Below, piece after piece: positions 26,023 to 34,467 of a DNA stretch of 64,000 nucleotides; within the stretch, counting starts at the first letter, position 1; each line of letters starts with the position of its first letter. The position numbers were made by a program, and so were the translations under genes. The notes below the pieces were generated by a model. The model ran no database searches and was not told the origin of the DNA. It saw only the letters and a program-made list of their open reading frames with translations. The DNA is from UBA1952 sp965246765 (GTDB taxonomy: Bacteria > Bacteroidota > Bacteroidia > Chitinophagales > Chitinophagaceae): positions 558,001 to 622,000 of the forward strand of contig CBDFFJ010000004.1 of NCBI GenBank assembly GCA_965246765.1, written 5' to 3'.

Positions 26023-28044
26023 TTGCGCCTCTTTCTATTTCTCAGCCTGACTTTCTTCCTGAGTATTCGCGCCGGCGCGCAATCTCCTGCCCTGCCGGGC
26101 AATCCCGTTACCCTTCAAAATGCGCCACAGCGCGATACGACTAACCGCAGCTCCAAAGCCGACTGGCACGACGAGCCGGTGACCATCTACAGCACCGCTG
26201 CGTTCTCCGGCATTCGCCGCTGGCTGCCCGATACGGAGGTGCACAACTTCCAGCGCCGCCCCTTCATTCAGCCTTACTGGCACGACCTGGGCAATCTGGG
26301 CACGCCTGCCCGAAGCCAGCTTTTTATCCCCGAAAACTTTGGCCGCACCGGGCGCTCGCTGGGCTACCATGTGTATGATGTGTACCTGCTGATGGCGGAT
26401 AGCCTGCGCTATTACAACACGACCCGCCCCTACACCTCCTTCAACTATCAGCTGGGCTCTAAGCTGGAGCAGACGCTCCGCTTCATGCACACGCAGAACA
26501 TTTCGCCGCGCTGGAACTTTATGGCGCAGTACCAAAAGATCAACTCGCAGGGCTACTACCGCCTGCAGCGCTCCAACCACGATCAGGGCGGACTGAGCAC
26601 CCATTACAGCAGCCGCAACCAGCGTTACGAGCTCTTCGGCGCAGCCGTGTATAACAAGATGCAGACCGATGAGAACGGCGGCATTACCAACCAAGCCTTT
26701 CTGGATAGCTCCATCTTCAGCGATCGGGCTACCATTCCTGTAGCGCTGGATAATATTTATTACAACAACTCATCCTCCTTTGGCCGCCGCTCTGCGGTTA
26801 CCAATACGCTGCGCGACTTCAATGTGCTCCTGCGCCACCAGTACACGCTTGGCCGCTACGATACCCTGTATAATGCCGACTCTACGCAATACAGCATTCA
26901 GCTGGTGCCGCGCTTCTCCGTAGGGCACCGCTTTGAGGCCGGCTCGCAGAAGCATCGCTTTAAAAGCCTGATACCCGACTCCGCCACCTGGGCATCTTTC
27001 TTCAACCGCAGCTTTGCCTCCAACGACTCCGTCTATACCGAGCAATACTGGAGCTGGGTGGACAATCGCTTCACGCTCTCCGGCTTTGTGGGCAAGGGCG
27101 AGAAGGCCGTTTCCGGCAGTGCGGGCATTGGAAACCGGGTGGATGCTTTCTACAATGACTACGCGGTGGGCCGCGAGTCTTCTTCCGTCATCTCTACCTA
27201 TGTGACGGGCGATGTGCGCAAGGAAGCCCTCACGCCGGGGGCCTGGGGTTATGCCGCCTCGGCGAAGCTCTTTATTGCGGGCGCAGCCGCCGGCAACCTG
27301 CTGCTGCAAGGCGCGCTCAGCAAGGATTTTGGCGACCGCCTCGGCACCCTCGCCATTGGTGGCTCGCAGCAGCTGACCGACGCGCCCTACGCCTATACCC
27401 TCTACGAAAACCAATACAGCCGCCAGGCCGCATCGCTTTCTAAAGAAAGCATCACCTCCTTCTTTGGCGAAGCCCGCAGCGCCCGCCTCGGCATCGTGGC
27501 CGGCGCGCGCAGCTACCTCATCGGTAATTACATCTACCTCCGCGATACCCTGGACCGCGTGACGAATGGCAAACTCCTCTTTTCGCAAAGCGCGAACGCC
27601 TTTACCATCAGCCAGCTGACCTTGCGCAAAGCGCAACGCTTCGGGCGCTTTGTGCTGGATGCGGATGCGGCCTTGCAGGGAAGCACGGGCGATGTGCCGC
27701 TCTTTGTGCCGCTCATCACGGGCCGCGCGAGCCTGAGCTACGAGAGTCCGCTGTTTAGCGGCGCGCTGAAGGCGGCTGCCGGGCTGGATGTGCGCTACCA
27801 CTCGCGCTACACGCCGGAGGGCTATTCGCCATTCTACAACCGCTTTTATTACCAGACGGCCTACACGGCGGATAATTACCCCGAAGGCTCGGTCTTCTTC
27901 AACTTTAAGGTGAAGCGCCTGCGCGCCTACCTCATGGTGGACCAGGTGCAAACCCTGCTCTGGCGCAACACGGTGGTAACGCCGGGCTATCCCTCGCAAG
28001 ACCTGATGATCCGCTTTGGATTTGAGTGGGTTTTGGTGAATTAA
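26023..28044 (+). CDS. Putative outer-membrane porin (Bacteroidota type)
   Basis: The 673-residue product has a signal peptide (RLFLFLSLTFFLSIRAGAQ) directly after a TTG start at 26023; no ATG fits. The long beta-rich body (many aromatic-ended strands such as FNYQLGSKLEQTLRFMHTQ, NFMAQYQKINSQGYYRLQRSN) ends in LMIRFGFEWVLVN with a terminal-strand pattern. It matches the putative porin family common in Bacteroidota. The 42-bp repeat array upstream of the next gene begins at its last codons. Confidence 0.85.
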   Translation: MRLFLFLSLTFFLSIRAGAQSPALPGNPVTLQNAPQRDTTNRSSKADWHDEPVTIYSTAAFSGIRRWLPDTEVHNFQRRPFIQPYWHDLGNLGTPARSQLFIPENFGRTGRSLGYHVYDVYLLMADSLRYYNTTRPYTSFNYQLGSKLEQTLRFMHTQNISPRWNFMAQYQKINSQGYYRLQRSNHDQGGLSTHYSSRNQRYELFGAAVYNKMQTDENGGITNQAFLDSSIFSDRATIPVALDNIYYNNSSSFGRRSAVTNTLRDFNVLLRHQYTLGRYDTLYNADSTQYSIQLVPRFSVGHRFEAGSQKHRFKSLIPDSATWASFFNRSFASNDSVYTEQYWSWVDNRFTLSGFVGKGEKAVSGSAGIGNRVDAFYNDYAVGRESSSVISTYVTGDVRKEALTPGAWGYAASAKLFIAGAAAGNLLLQGALSKDFGDRLGTLAIGGSQQLTDAPYAYTLYENQYSRQAASLSKESITSFFGEARSARLGIVAGARSYLIGNYIYLRDTLDRVTNGKLLFSQSANAFTISQLTLRKAQRFGRFVLDADAALQGSTGDVPLFVPLITGRASLSYESPLFSGALKAAAGLDVRYHSRYTPEGYSPFYNRFYYQTAYTADNYPEGSVFFNFKVKRLRAYLMVDQVQTLLWRNTVVTPGYPSQDLMIRFGFEWVLVN

Positions 28045-28246
28045 AGCGCAACACAGGCCATCCGCAGGATGTAATTGACCTGTGTTGCTCCCTCACAGCT
28101 CGTTTTCATTTTTAAAATGCCCTCTGTTGCGGCAACAGTGCTCGCTTGCAAAGTGTAAATGACCTCTGTTGCGGCAACAGAGGTCATTTTTGTTTTGCAA
28201 GCGCAGTGTGTTGCGGCTTTTTTGGCTATATTCTTATCTTCGGATG
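28037..28246. repeat. 42-bp-period palindrome array upstream of an unknown gene
   Basis: The core TGTTGC recurs at exact 42-bp steps: 28083, 28125, 28167 and 28209. In the second and third units it is followed by the mirror half GGCAACA, making CTGTTGC-G-GCAACAG palindromes centred at 28131 and 28173. The third has fully complementary arms (AAATGACCTC / GAGGTCATTT). The first unit keeps CTGTG / CACAG. Degenerate units flank both ends, the first overlapping the end of the porin gene. The last core lies 49 bp before the ATG at 28264. Confidence 0.75.
28157..28195 (+). terminator. Long hairpin with T-run (terminator-like unit of the array)
   Basis: A 16-bp perfect stem (28157-28172 with 28174-28189) followed by TTTTTGTTTT. 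It could stop transcription from the porin gene. It is also one unit of the 42-bp array, so termination may be secondary. Confidence 0.55.
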
Positions 28247-28263
28247 CATAAATAGAGGCTTTT

Positions 28264-28956
28264 ATGGCTAAAATGCGCAGTAAGGCAGCATCATCTTCAT
28301 CAAAACCGCCGCGCCAGACGCGGGAACTGCCCCAAAAAGACGCCGATGTGCTGGAAGTGGCCGGCAGTGTGGGCAGTAAATGGGTAGCCACGCCTGCGAT
28401 CACGCTTGCGTGGATGTCGTCTGCCGATTTTGTGGCGCTCACGGCCCGCTACAAGGCGGCGATGATGGGCCGTCTCGGCGCGCGCGGGCAGCGGCCGATG
28501 AAGACGCTGAGCCTCCGGCAGCTTGATGAGCAGATTGAGGAGGCTACCGCAGGCGTCAAGATCTATGCGATGGCGAAGGAGGAGCGGCGTGGCGATGCGG
28601 CGCTCTACGGGCGCTTTGGCCTGGTGCGGACGGGTGGCGTGTATCGCCTGCCGCGCGACAGGCAGAACCGGCTGTCGGCCCTGCAGGTGATGACGGCGGG
28701 TGTTGAGTCGGAGGGCTTTGGCGGCAAGGAATACGGCACGGCGTTCTGGACGGCGATGGGCAGCAGCTACCAGGCTGCGCTTGATGCGGCGACGGATACG
28801 GATGGCCGCCTGAGCGGCCATGGGGCGACGAAGAACGAGCTGAAGGCCGAGCTGCTGAGGGCGATGCAGGCGCTGATGTGGGTGCTGCGGGGCAATTACC
28901 CGGACACGTATCAGCTGAAGTGGCGGGAATGGGGCTGGCAAAAGGAGGATTATTAG
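28264..28956 (+). CDS. Unknown protein behind a 42-bp palindrome array
   Basis: A 230-residue soluble protein with a basic, Ser-rich N-terminal tail (MAKMRSKAASSSSKPPRQTR). A mostly helical body follows (LPQKDADVLEVAGSVGSKWVATPAITLAWMS; YGRFGLVRTGGVYRLPRDRQNRLSALQVM; KAELLRAMQALMWVLRGNYPDTY), with an aromatic end REWGWQKEDY. No signal peptide, membrane segment or catalytic motif is visible. It looks like an unnamed Bacteroidota family, but I cannot name it. The gene at 54735 has the same setting and a similar C-terminal helix followed by YPD. Confidence 0.8.
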   Translation: MAKMRSKAASSSSKPPRQTRELPQKDADVLEVAGSVGSKWVATPAITLAWMSSADFVALTARYKAAMMGRLGARGQRPMKTLSLRQLDEQIEEATAGVKIYAMAKEERRGDAALYGRFGLVRTGGVYRLPRDRQNRLSALQVMTAGVESEGFGGKEYGTAFWTAMGSSYQAALDAATDTDGRLSGHGATKNELKAELLRAMQALMWVLRGNYPDTYQLKWREWGWQKEDY

Positions 28957-28970
28957 GGAGCTTTGAGGCT

Positions 28971-30698
28971 ATGAAACGATTGCTTTTTCTGCTCTTGCTG
29001 CTGCCTTTATTGGGGGATGCTTATACGCGGCAGGATACGTTAAGGGGGAGTAATGGAAGGGGAAGGGATTGGTGGGATGTGGTGAGTTACGGCTTGACGA
29101 TTGAACTTGACACAGCTACTAAAAGTATTAGAGGCACTAATAATATCCTTTCTAAAATTGTCGGCAAAACGCATGACAGTCTCCAGCTTGACTTGCAGGA
29201 AGGAATAGTGATAGATAGTGTATGCTCTATGCATCAGCAAGGCAACCAGCTGCCAACAGTTACAAGGCTTGATATAGAAAGAGACGGAAACGTTTATTGG
29301 GTAATACGGCCAGGGCTTAGGAAAAAGAAGAATGATTATGACACGCTTTCAATTGCGTTTCATGGCAAGCCACGTACGGCGGTAAATCCACCTTGGGATG
29401 GGGGTTTTATCTGGACAAAAGACAGCGTAAGCAATCCCTGGATAGCAGTAGCCTGTCAAGGCTTGGGTGCGAGTAGTTGGTGGCCATGCAAGGACTATCA
29501 GGGCGACGAGCCTGATAGCGGGATGGCCGTGATATTTACATACGAGCGTATGGTAAATCAAGACAGAAGCACGTCATTAAGCCTTGTTGGTAACGGAGGG
29601 ACATATGGATTAGATAATTCGCGTGGGCATTGGCCGAATACTTTGGGTGGGCGAATAACTAATACTAGCCATACTTGGTGTCAGGTCCGCAACCCCATCA
29701 ACACCTACAACATCAGCTTCTACATCGGCGATTACGCCCATTGGCACGACACCCTCCACGGCGAGCAGGGCGTGCTGGACTTAGACTTCTACCCCCTCCG
29801 CTACAACGAGGCCAAAGCCCGCAGGCAATGGGCGCAGGCCAAAGAAATGCTCCGCTGCTTTGAATGGTGGATGGGCCCCTACCCTTTCTATGAGGATGGC
29901 TACAAGCTGGTAGAAGCCCCCTACCTCGGCATGGAGCACCAGAGCGCCATCGCCTACGGCAATCACTACACCAATGGCTACTACCGCCCCACCGGCCCCA
30001 TAGACCGCAGCGGCACGGGCGTAGGCATGGCCTTTGACTTCATCATCATCCACGAAAGCGGCCACGAGTGGTTCGGCAACAGCATCACCGCCCGCGACAT
30101 CGCCGACAACTGGCTGCACGAAGGCTTCACCACCTACACCGAAACCCTCTTCGCAGAATGGATAAAAGGCAAAGACAGCGCCTTCGCCTACGCCCAGGGA
30201 GAATGGAAAAACATCAAGAACGACCGCCCCGTAATAGGCGACTACGGCGTGAATGATGAAGGCTCAAGCGATAAGTACGACAAAGGCGCGGCGGTGGTGC
30301 ATATGATTCGGATGATGATAAACGACGACAAGCGCTTCAGGGAGTTGCTGCGTGGCTTGAACCGGGACTTCTACCATAAGATAGTTACGAGTAGGGAGGT
30401 GGAGGATTATATCAGCCGGTTTATGGGGAGGGATTTGGGGGTGTTTTTTGATGTGTATTTGAGGAGCACCAAGAAGCCGGTGCTGGAATGGCGTCTTATA
30501 AATGAGGAATTGCAAACTCAATGGGCAGGTGTGCCAAAAAGCTTCTCCGCCCCATTTATACTTCAATTCACAGCGAAAGAGAAAAGCACAATTATTTCAG
30601 ACCATCCGGCAGCGACACACATTGTAGTCAAAGGCAAAATGCCGGAGTGGCCGTTTATAAAGAGTTGCGGCTGGTATGATGTAGTGGAAAGGAAATAA
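28971..30698 (+). CDS. M1 family zinc metallopeptidase (aminopeptidase N-like), secreted
   Basis: A 575-residue protein with a signal peptide (MKRLLFLLLLLPLLGDA). The N-terminal beta-sandwich of M1 enzymes (LTIELDTATKSIRGTNNI) is followed by GMEHQSAIAYGN (in place of GAMEN). The zinc site is HESGHEWFGN with the third ligand Glu in WLHEGFTTYTE. The enzyme removes N-terminal residues from peptides, here probably in the periplasm. The C-terminal helical domain of larger M1 enzymes is absent. Base composition varies visibly along the gene: AT-rich at 29040-29680, C-rich at 29690-30260. Confidence 0.93.
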   Translation: MKRLLFLLLLLPLLGDAYTRQDTLRGSNGRGRDWWDVVSYGLTIELDTATKSIRGTNNILSKIVGKTHDSLQLDLQEGIVIDSVCSMHQQGNQLPTVTRLDIERDGNVYWVIRPGLRKKKNDYDTLSIAFHGKPRTAVNPPWDGGFIWTKDSVSNPWIAVACQGLGASSWWPCKDYQGDEPDSGMAVIFTYERMVNQDRSTSLSLVGNGGTYGLDNSRGHWPNTLGGRITNTSHTWCQVRNPINTYNISFYIGDYAHWHDTLHGEQGVLDLDFYPLRYNEAKARRQWAQAKEMLRCFEWWMGPYPFYEDGYKLVEAPYLGMEHQSAIAYGNHYTNGYYRPTGPIDRSGTGVGMAFDFIIIHESGHEWFGNSITARDIADNWLHEGFTTYTETLFAEWIKGKDSAFAYAQGEWKNIKNDRPVIGDYGVNDEGSSDKYDKGAAVVHMIRMMINDDKRFRELLRGLNRDFYHKIVTSREVEDYISRFMGRDLGVFFDVYLRSTKKPVLEWRLINEELQTQWAGVPKSFSAPFILQFTAKEKSTIISDHPAATHIVVKGKMPEWPFIKSCGWYDVVERK

Positions 30699-30716
30699 GT
30701 AGCCACAGCGCGTTGG

Positions 30717-30865
30717 GGTTCCCGATGGGTATCCTCCGCCGGCGGAGGTGGCTGAGGAGCGAAGCGACGATGCCGGAGGTGGGTTCATACCGCAAATGCC
30801 CACCTCCGCCCACCTCACTTCGTTCAGCGGGCACCTCCGCCGGCGGAGGATACCCATCGGGAACC
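30717..30865. repeat. 34-bp perfect inverted repeat with nested hairpins
   Basis: Arms 30717-30750 and 30832-30865 are exact reverse complements over 34 bp, and each contains the palindrome CCTCCGCCGGCGGAGG. The 81-bp spacer contains a further stem (GGAGGTGGG / CCCACCTCC, about 30775-30808). It fills nearly the whole gap between the M1 peptidase and mutS. It may be a non-autonomous mobile repeat or a very stable transcript hairpin. No terminal duplication is evident. Confidence 0.8.
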
Positions 30866-30883
30866 GCAATCCGTCCTTCAACA

Positions 30884-30891
30884 TATCTTCG
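30884..30891 (+). promoter_or_regulatory. Possible -7 element (TATCTTCG) of mutS
   Basis: TATCTTCG is one base off TAnnTTTG and ends five bases before the mutS ATG, just right of the inverted repeat. Confidence 0.3.
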
Positions 30892-30896
30892 CCCCA

Positions 30897-33527
30897 ATGG
30901 CAAAGAAGGAAGCATCGGAGACCCCGATGATGCAGCAGCACCGCGAGATAAAGGCCCGTTATCCCGATGCCATCCTCCTCTTCCGCGTCGGCGATTTCTA
31001 CGAGACCTTCGGCGAAGACGCCATCACGGCAGCCCGCATCCTCGGCATCACCCTCACCAAGCGCAGCAATGCGAATGCGGCTTCCTTAGAGTTGGCCGGC
31101 TTCCCGCACCACGCGCTGGATACCTACCTGCACAAGCTGGTAAAGGCCGGCTACCGCGTAGCCATCTGCGACCAATTAGAAGACCCCAAGCTTGCCAAAG
31201 GCGTAGTAAAGCGAGGCGTCACAGAACTGGTAACGCCCGGCGTAGCTTCCAACGACAAGCTTTTAGACGGCAAGACCAACAACTTCCTCGCAGCACTCTA
31301 CCTCACGGACGGCAACTGCGGCATAGCCTTCATAGACATCTCCACAGGCGAGTTTTATGCCGCTGAGGGCAGCGCCGATTACATGGACAAGCTGCTCCAA
31401 AGCTTCGGCCCATCGGAAATCATTCTGTCCAAAAGCAAAGTCAAAGCCTACCGCGAGCGCTTTGACAGCAGCACCTACACCTTCGCCACCGAGGACTGGA
31501 TTTTTGCGGAGCGATATACTTATGATTTGTTGCTCGCGCACTTCGGTACGCAAAGCCTGAAAGGCTTCGGCATTGAAGAACTGAAGGCCGCAACCGTTGC
31601 CGCAGGCGCGGCGCTGCATTACCTCAAAGACACCGAGCATCCCCACCTGCAGCACATCTCCGGCATCCGCCGCATCGTCGCGGATTCGTTTTTGTGGATG
31701 GACAGGTTCACCGTCCGCAATCTGGAGTTGCTTCCCGGCGGCGACCGGGAAGGAAGCAGCCTCCTGCAAGCTTTAGACGGCACGCATACGCCTATGGGCG
31801 CGCGTCTGCTGAAGCGGTGGATGATATTCCCGCTCTTTGACCTGCATCAGATTCATCAGCGCCTTTCACTCGTTGAGTTGTTTGTAAAGGACAGTGAGCT
31901 AAGCGGAAAGCTCGCGCAGCAAATCCGGCAGATTGGCGACGTGGAGCGATTAATTAGCAAGATTCCTCTGAAAAAGGCGAACCCACGCGAGGTATTGCAG
32001 CTTGCGAAGAGTTTGCTGCACATGGAAGCTGTGCAGACGGCCTGCGCAGAAAGCGATTCAAGAGCTTTGAAAGCCCTTGTGCAAAGCATTCAGCCCTGCA
32101 CAGATTTGCAGGTGCGCATCTGGCATACACTTCAGGAAGAAGCACCTGCCCTTGCCTCCAAAGGCAATTTCATTCGCGATAGCGTGCACCATGTGCTGGA
32201 CGACTTGCGCAACATTTCGCGGAGCGGAAAGAATTACCTCCTGCAAATCCAGCAGCGGGAAGTGCAGCGCACGGGCATTTCATCGCTAAAGGTTTCTTAC
32301 AACAATGTCTTCGGGTACTATCTGGAAGTCACGCATTCGCACAAAGACAAGGTGCCGGGGGACTGGATTCGCAAGCAGACCCTTACAAATGCGGAGCGCT
32401 ACATAACGCCGGAACTGAAGGAATACGAGGAGAAGATTCTGGGCGCGGAAGAGAAGATGCTGGGGTTGGAGCTGGAGCTGTACGGACAGCTTTTGGCGGC
32501 AATAGAGCCGTTTATCGCCTGCATTCAGGCTAATGCCGGCATCATTGCGCAGTTGGATTGCCTGCTTTCCTTTGCGCGCCATGCGCAGCGCTACAATTAC
32601 CGCAAGCCGGATGTGGTGGAAGACGCATTCATAGACATCAAAGCAGGCCGCCACCCCGTGATAGAGCAGCGTCTGCCACCGGGTGAGCAGTACGTTTCAA
32701 ACGACCTGCGACTTGACAAGGATGAGCTGCAAATTATCATCCTCACCGGCCCGAATATGAGTGGTAAAAGTGCATTGCTCCGCCAGACGGCTATCATCAC
32801 GCTCATGGCGCACATGGGCTCCTTCGTGCCTGCGGACGCGGCGACGATTGGCCTGACCGACAAGATTTTTACACGTGTCGGCGCGAGCGACAACCTGAGC
32901 GGCGGCGAGAGCACTTTTATGGTGGAGATGAATGAGACGGCGAGCATCATCAATTCCATTTCCGGCCGCAGCCTTGTGCTGCTGGATGAAATCGGGCGCG
33001 GCACGAGCACTTATGACGGCATCTCGCTGGCGTGGAGCATTGCGGAGTTTTTGCACAATCATCCTGCGCGTCCTAAGACGCTTTTTGCGACGCACTATCA
33101 TGAGCTGAACGAGTTGGAAGCACGTTTAGAGCGGCTGAAGAATTATCACATCACGCATCAGGAGACGGGCAATAAGGTCATTTTCCTGCGCAAGCTGGCT
33201 CCTGGCGGCTCGCGGCATTCTTTCGGCATTCAGGTGGCGCGGATGGCGGGGATGCCGCCGGATTTGCTGGCGCGGGCGGAGGAGATTCTATCGCTGCTGG
33301 AAGAAAAACATGCGGCAGACGGCGCGGAAGGCGAGGATGCTGCGGCGCGTATCCGAAAGCAGCAACCTAAGGCGGCGACTTTTCAGCTCAACATTTTTGA
33401 CGGGCTTTCAGAGGATTTGCGGCGGATACAGCAGCTTTTGGACGAGACGGATATTAATACCTTGACACCAGTTGAGGCCTTGATGAAGCTGAATGAGATG
33501 AAGGGGATAGTGAAGGTTTATAAGTAA
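30897..33527 (+). CDS. mutS: DNA mismatch repair protein MutS
   Basis: MutS recognises mismatches and small loops. The 876-residue protein has the N-terminal mismatch-binding domain with the Phe-X-Glu motif in GDFYETFGEDA. The core and clamp regions follow, and the ATPase has Walker A TGPNMSGKSALLRQ, SERTLED-like ASDNLSGGESTFMVEM, and Walker B LVLLDEIGRGTSTYDG. FATHYHELNELE is the conserved switch. Length and motif order are normal and no defect is seen. mutL is not nearby. Confidence 0.97.
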   Translation: MAKKEASETPMMQQHREIKARYPDAILLFRVGDFYETFGEDAITAARILGITLTKRSNANAASLELAGFPHHALDTYLHKLVKAGYRVAICDQLEDPKLAKGVVKRGVTELVTPGVASNDKLLDGKTNNFLAALYLTDGNCGIAFIDISTGEFYAAEGSADYMDKLLQSFGPSEIILSKSKVKAYRERFDSSTYTFATEDWIFAERYTYDLLLAHFGTQSLKGFGIEELKAATVAAGAALHYLKDTEHPHLQHISGIRRIVADSFLWMDRFTVRNLELLPGGDREGSSLLQALDGTHTPMGARLLKRWMIFPLFDLHQIHQRLSLVELFVKDSELSGKLAQQIRQIGDVERLISKIPLKKANPREVLQLAKSLLHMEAVQTACAESDSRALKALVQSIQPCTDLQVRIWHTLQEEAPALASKGNFIRDSVHHVLDDLRNISRSGKNYLLQIQQREVQRTGISSLKVSYNNVFGYYLEVTHSHKDKVPGDWIRKQTLTNAERYITPELKEYEEKILGAEEKMLGLELELYGQLLAAIEPFIACIQANAGIIAQLDCLLSFARHAQRYNYRKPDVVEDAFIDIKAGRHPVIEQRLPPGEQYVSNDLRLDKDELQIIILTGPNMSGKSALLRQTAIITLMAHMGSFVPADAATIGLTDKIFTRVGASDNLSGGESTFMVEMNETASIINSISGRSLVLLDEIGRGTSTYDGISLAWSIAEFLHNHPARPKTLFATHYHELNELEARLERLKNYHITHQETGNKVIFLRKLAPGGSRHSFGIQVARMAGMPPDLLARAEEILSLLEEKHAADGAEGEDAAARIRKQQPKAATFQLNIFDGLSEDLRRIQQLLDETDINTLTPVEALMKLNEMKGIVKVYK

Positions 33528-33535
33528 AACTTTAG

Positions 33536-33582
33536 CAGCTTACGCTGCCACATAGCTGGTCGCAGCTTACGCTGCGACCAGC
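33536..33582. repeat. Pair of hairpins sharing a TTAC loop
   Basis: GCAGC-TTAC-GCTGC (33536-33549) is followed at once by a larger copy with a 12-bp stem, GCTGGTCGCAGC-TTAC-GCTGCGACCAGC (33555-33582). There is no T-run after either. They lie just after mutS and may act as transcript-end hairpins or as a small repeat family. Confidence 0.65.
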
Positions 33583-33668
33583 GCATCAGCGCTTCATTAT
33601 TGTTTGTAAAAGGCAGTCTATATATTAGTGGCGGCAATATCGCCGCGTACCACAATCAGTTCCCGACC

Positions 33669-34343
33669 ATGAAGAAAATCTTTCTCGCCGTCTGCTTCCT
33701 CTGCGCCGCGTCCGGCGCATTCGCGCAAAGCAAAACCCATAAGCTGGGCCTGACGCTCGGCTTTGGCCCGCAAGACTACAAAGGTGAGCTTGGCAATGGC
33801 TTTGGCATCAGTCGCTACGATGTATGGCGCGGCGCGATTGCCATGCATGCCGCCTACTACATCAATCGCTCGTTTGATGCGGGCATGTTTGGCTCTATCG
33901 GCGATTTTGGCTTTTGCCAGCCCGACGATGTGACCATAGAGCCGGTTGACGACGATGACCGCTGTCCGGGCTGTGTGGGCCGTGTTGGCTTAGGCAACCT
34001 GAGCGGGCGCATCACAGCGGCTGGCTTTATGCTGAAATACAAATTCGCCAACGGCTACCTGTTGAAAGAAAAGAGCAGGATACAGCCTTACATCTTTGCA
34101 GGCACTGCTTACAACAAGATCACCGACCCGATGAAGATGAATTGCGTGATGACCGGCGACTACCTGACGATCAATGCGGGCGCAGGTTTCAAGGTGTACC
34201 TCACGCAGCGCATCAATGTTGGCTACAATGTCGCCTTCGGATATTTCAACCGTGATGAGGTTGATTTTATGGCGCACGACGACAGCCCGCTCAATGATTC
34301 TTATATGCAGAATGTAATTTCCGTTGGCGTTGATCTCTTCTAG
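33669..34343 (+). CDS. Outer membrane beta-barrel protein
   Basis: A 224-residue product with signal peptide MKKIFLAVCFLCAASGAFAQ and eight-strand-barrel style repeats (KLGLTLGFGPQDYKGELGNG, GAIAMHAAYYINRSFDAGMFGSIGDFGF, IQPYIFAGTAYNKI, VYLTQRINVGYNVAFGYF). The extracellular loop about 90-115 is acidic and contains a CPGC pair. Function unknown. ATG 33669 begins the signal peptide. Confidence 0.8.
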   Translation: MKKIFLAVCFLCAASGAFAQSKTHKLGLTLGFGPQDYKGELGNGFGISRYDVWRGAIAMHAAYYINRSFDAGMFGSIGDFGFCQPDDVTIEPVDDDDRCPGCVGRVGLGNLSGRITAAGFMLKYKFANGYLLKEKSRIQPYIFAGTAYNKITDPMKMNCVMTGDYLTINAGAGFKVYLTQRINVGYNVAFGYFNRDEVDFMAHDDSPLNDSYMQNVISVGVDLF

Positions 34344-34370
34344 GTACAAGCAGCTTTCATTACAGACATA

Positions 34371-34400
34371 TGCCGCCTCAAATTGAGGCGGCATTTTTTT
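34371..34400 (+). terminator. Intrinsic terminator after the barrel protein gene
   Basis: TGCCGCCTCAA and TTGAGGCGGCA form an 11-bp stem with a one-base apex, then TTTTTTT. It lies 28 bp after the stop codon. Confidence 0.85.
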
Positions 34401-34467
34401 CTTCCCCAATATATTGCCTGTGGGAAACACTTTGCATCGGGCATTGTTTTATAGGAAACGGCCACTG

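Noticed and set aside
24700..27999. Open frames of 400 and 409 codons on the minus strand (24700-25902 and 26770-27999)
   Set aside because: They lie exactly opposite a secreted protein with a type IX sorting domain and a porin with signal peptide. Their translations are Ala/Val/His/Arg-rich without any domain, as expected from the complement of GC-rich codons.
28041..28442. Minus-strand frame reading a 14-residue repeat (VAATE...) through the 42-bp array
   Set aside because: The repeat pattern is the 42-bp DNA period read as codons. The frame runs antisense into the unknown gene, has no signal or start context, and the matching array at 54.5 kb has no open frame, so DNA or RNA structure explains it better.
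30713..31366. Plus-strand open frame across the inverted repeat into mutS
   Set aside because: It is out of frame with mutS and its first part is the translated palindrome. The rest is an Arg/Pro/His-rich shadow of mutS.
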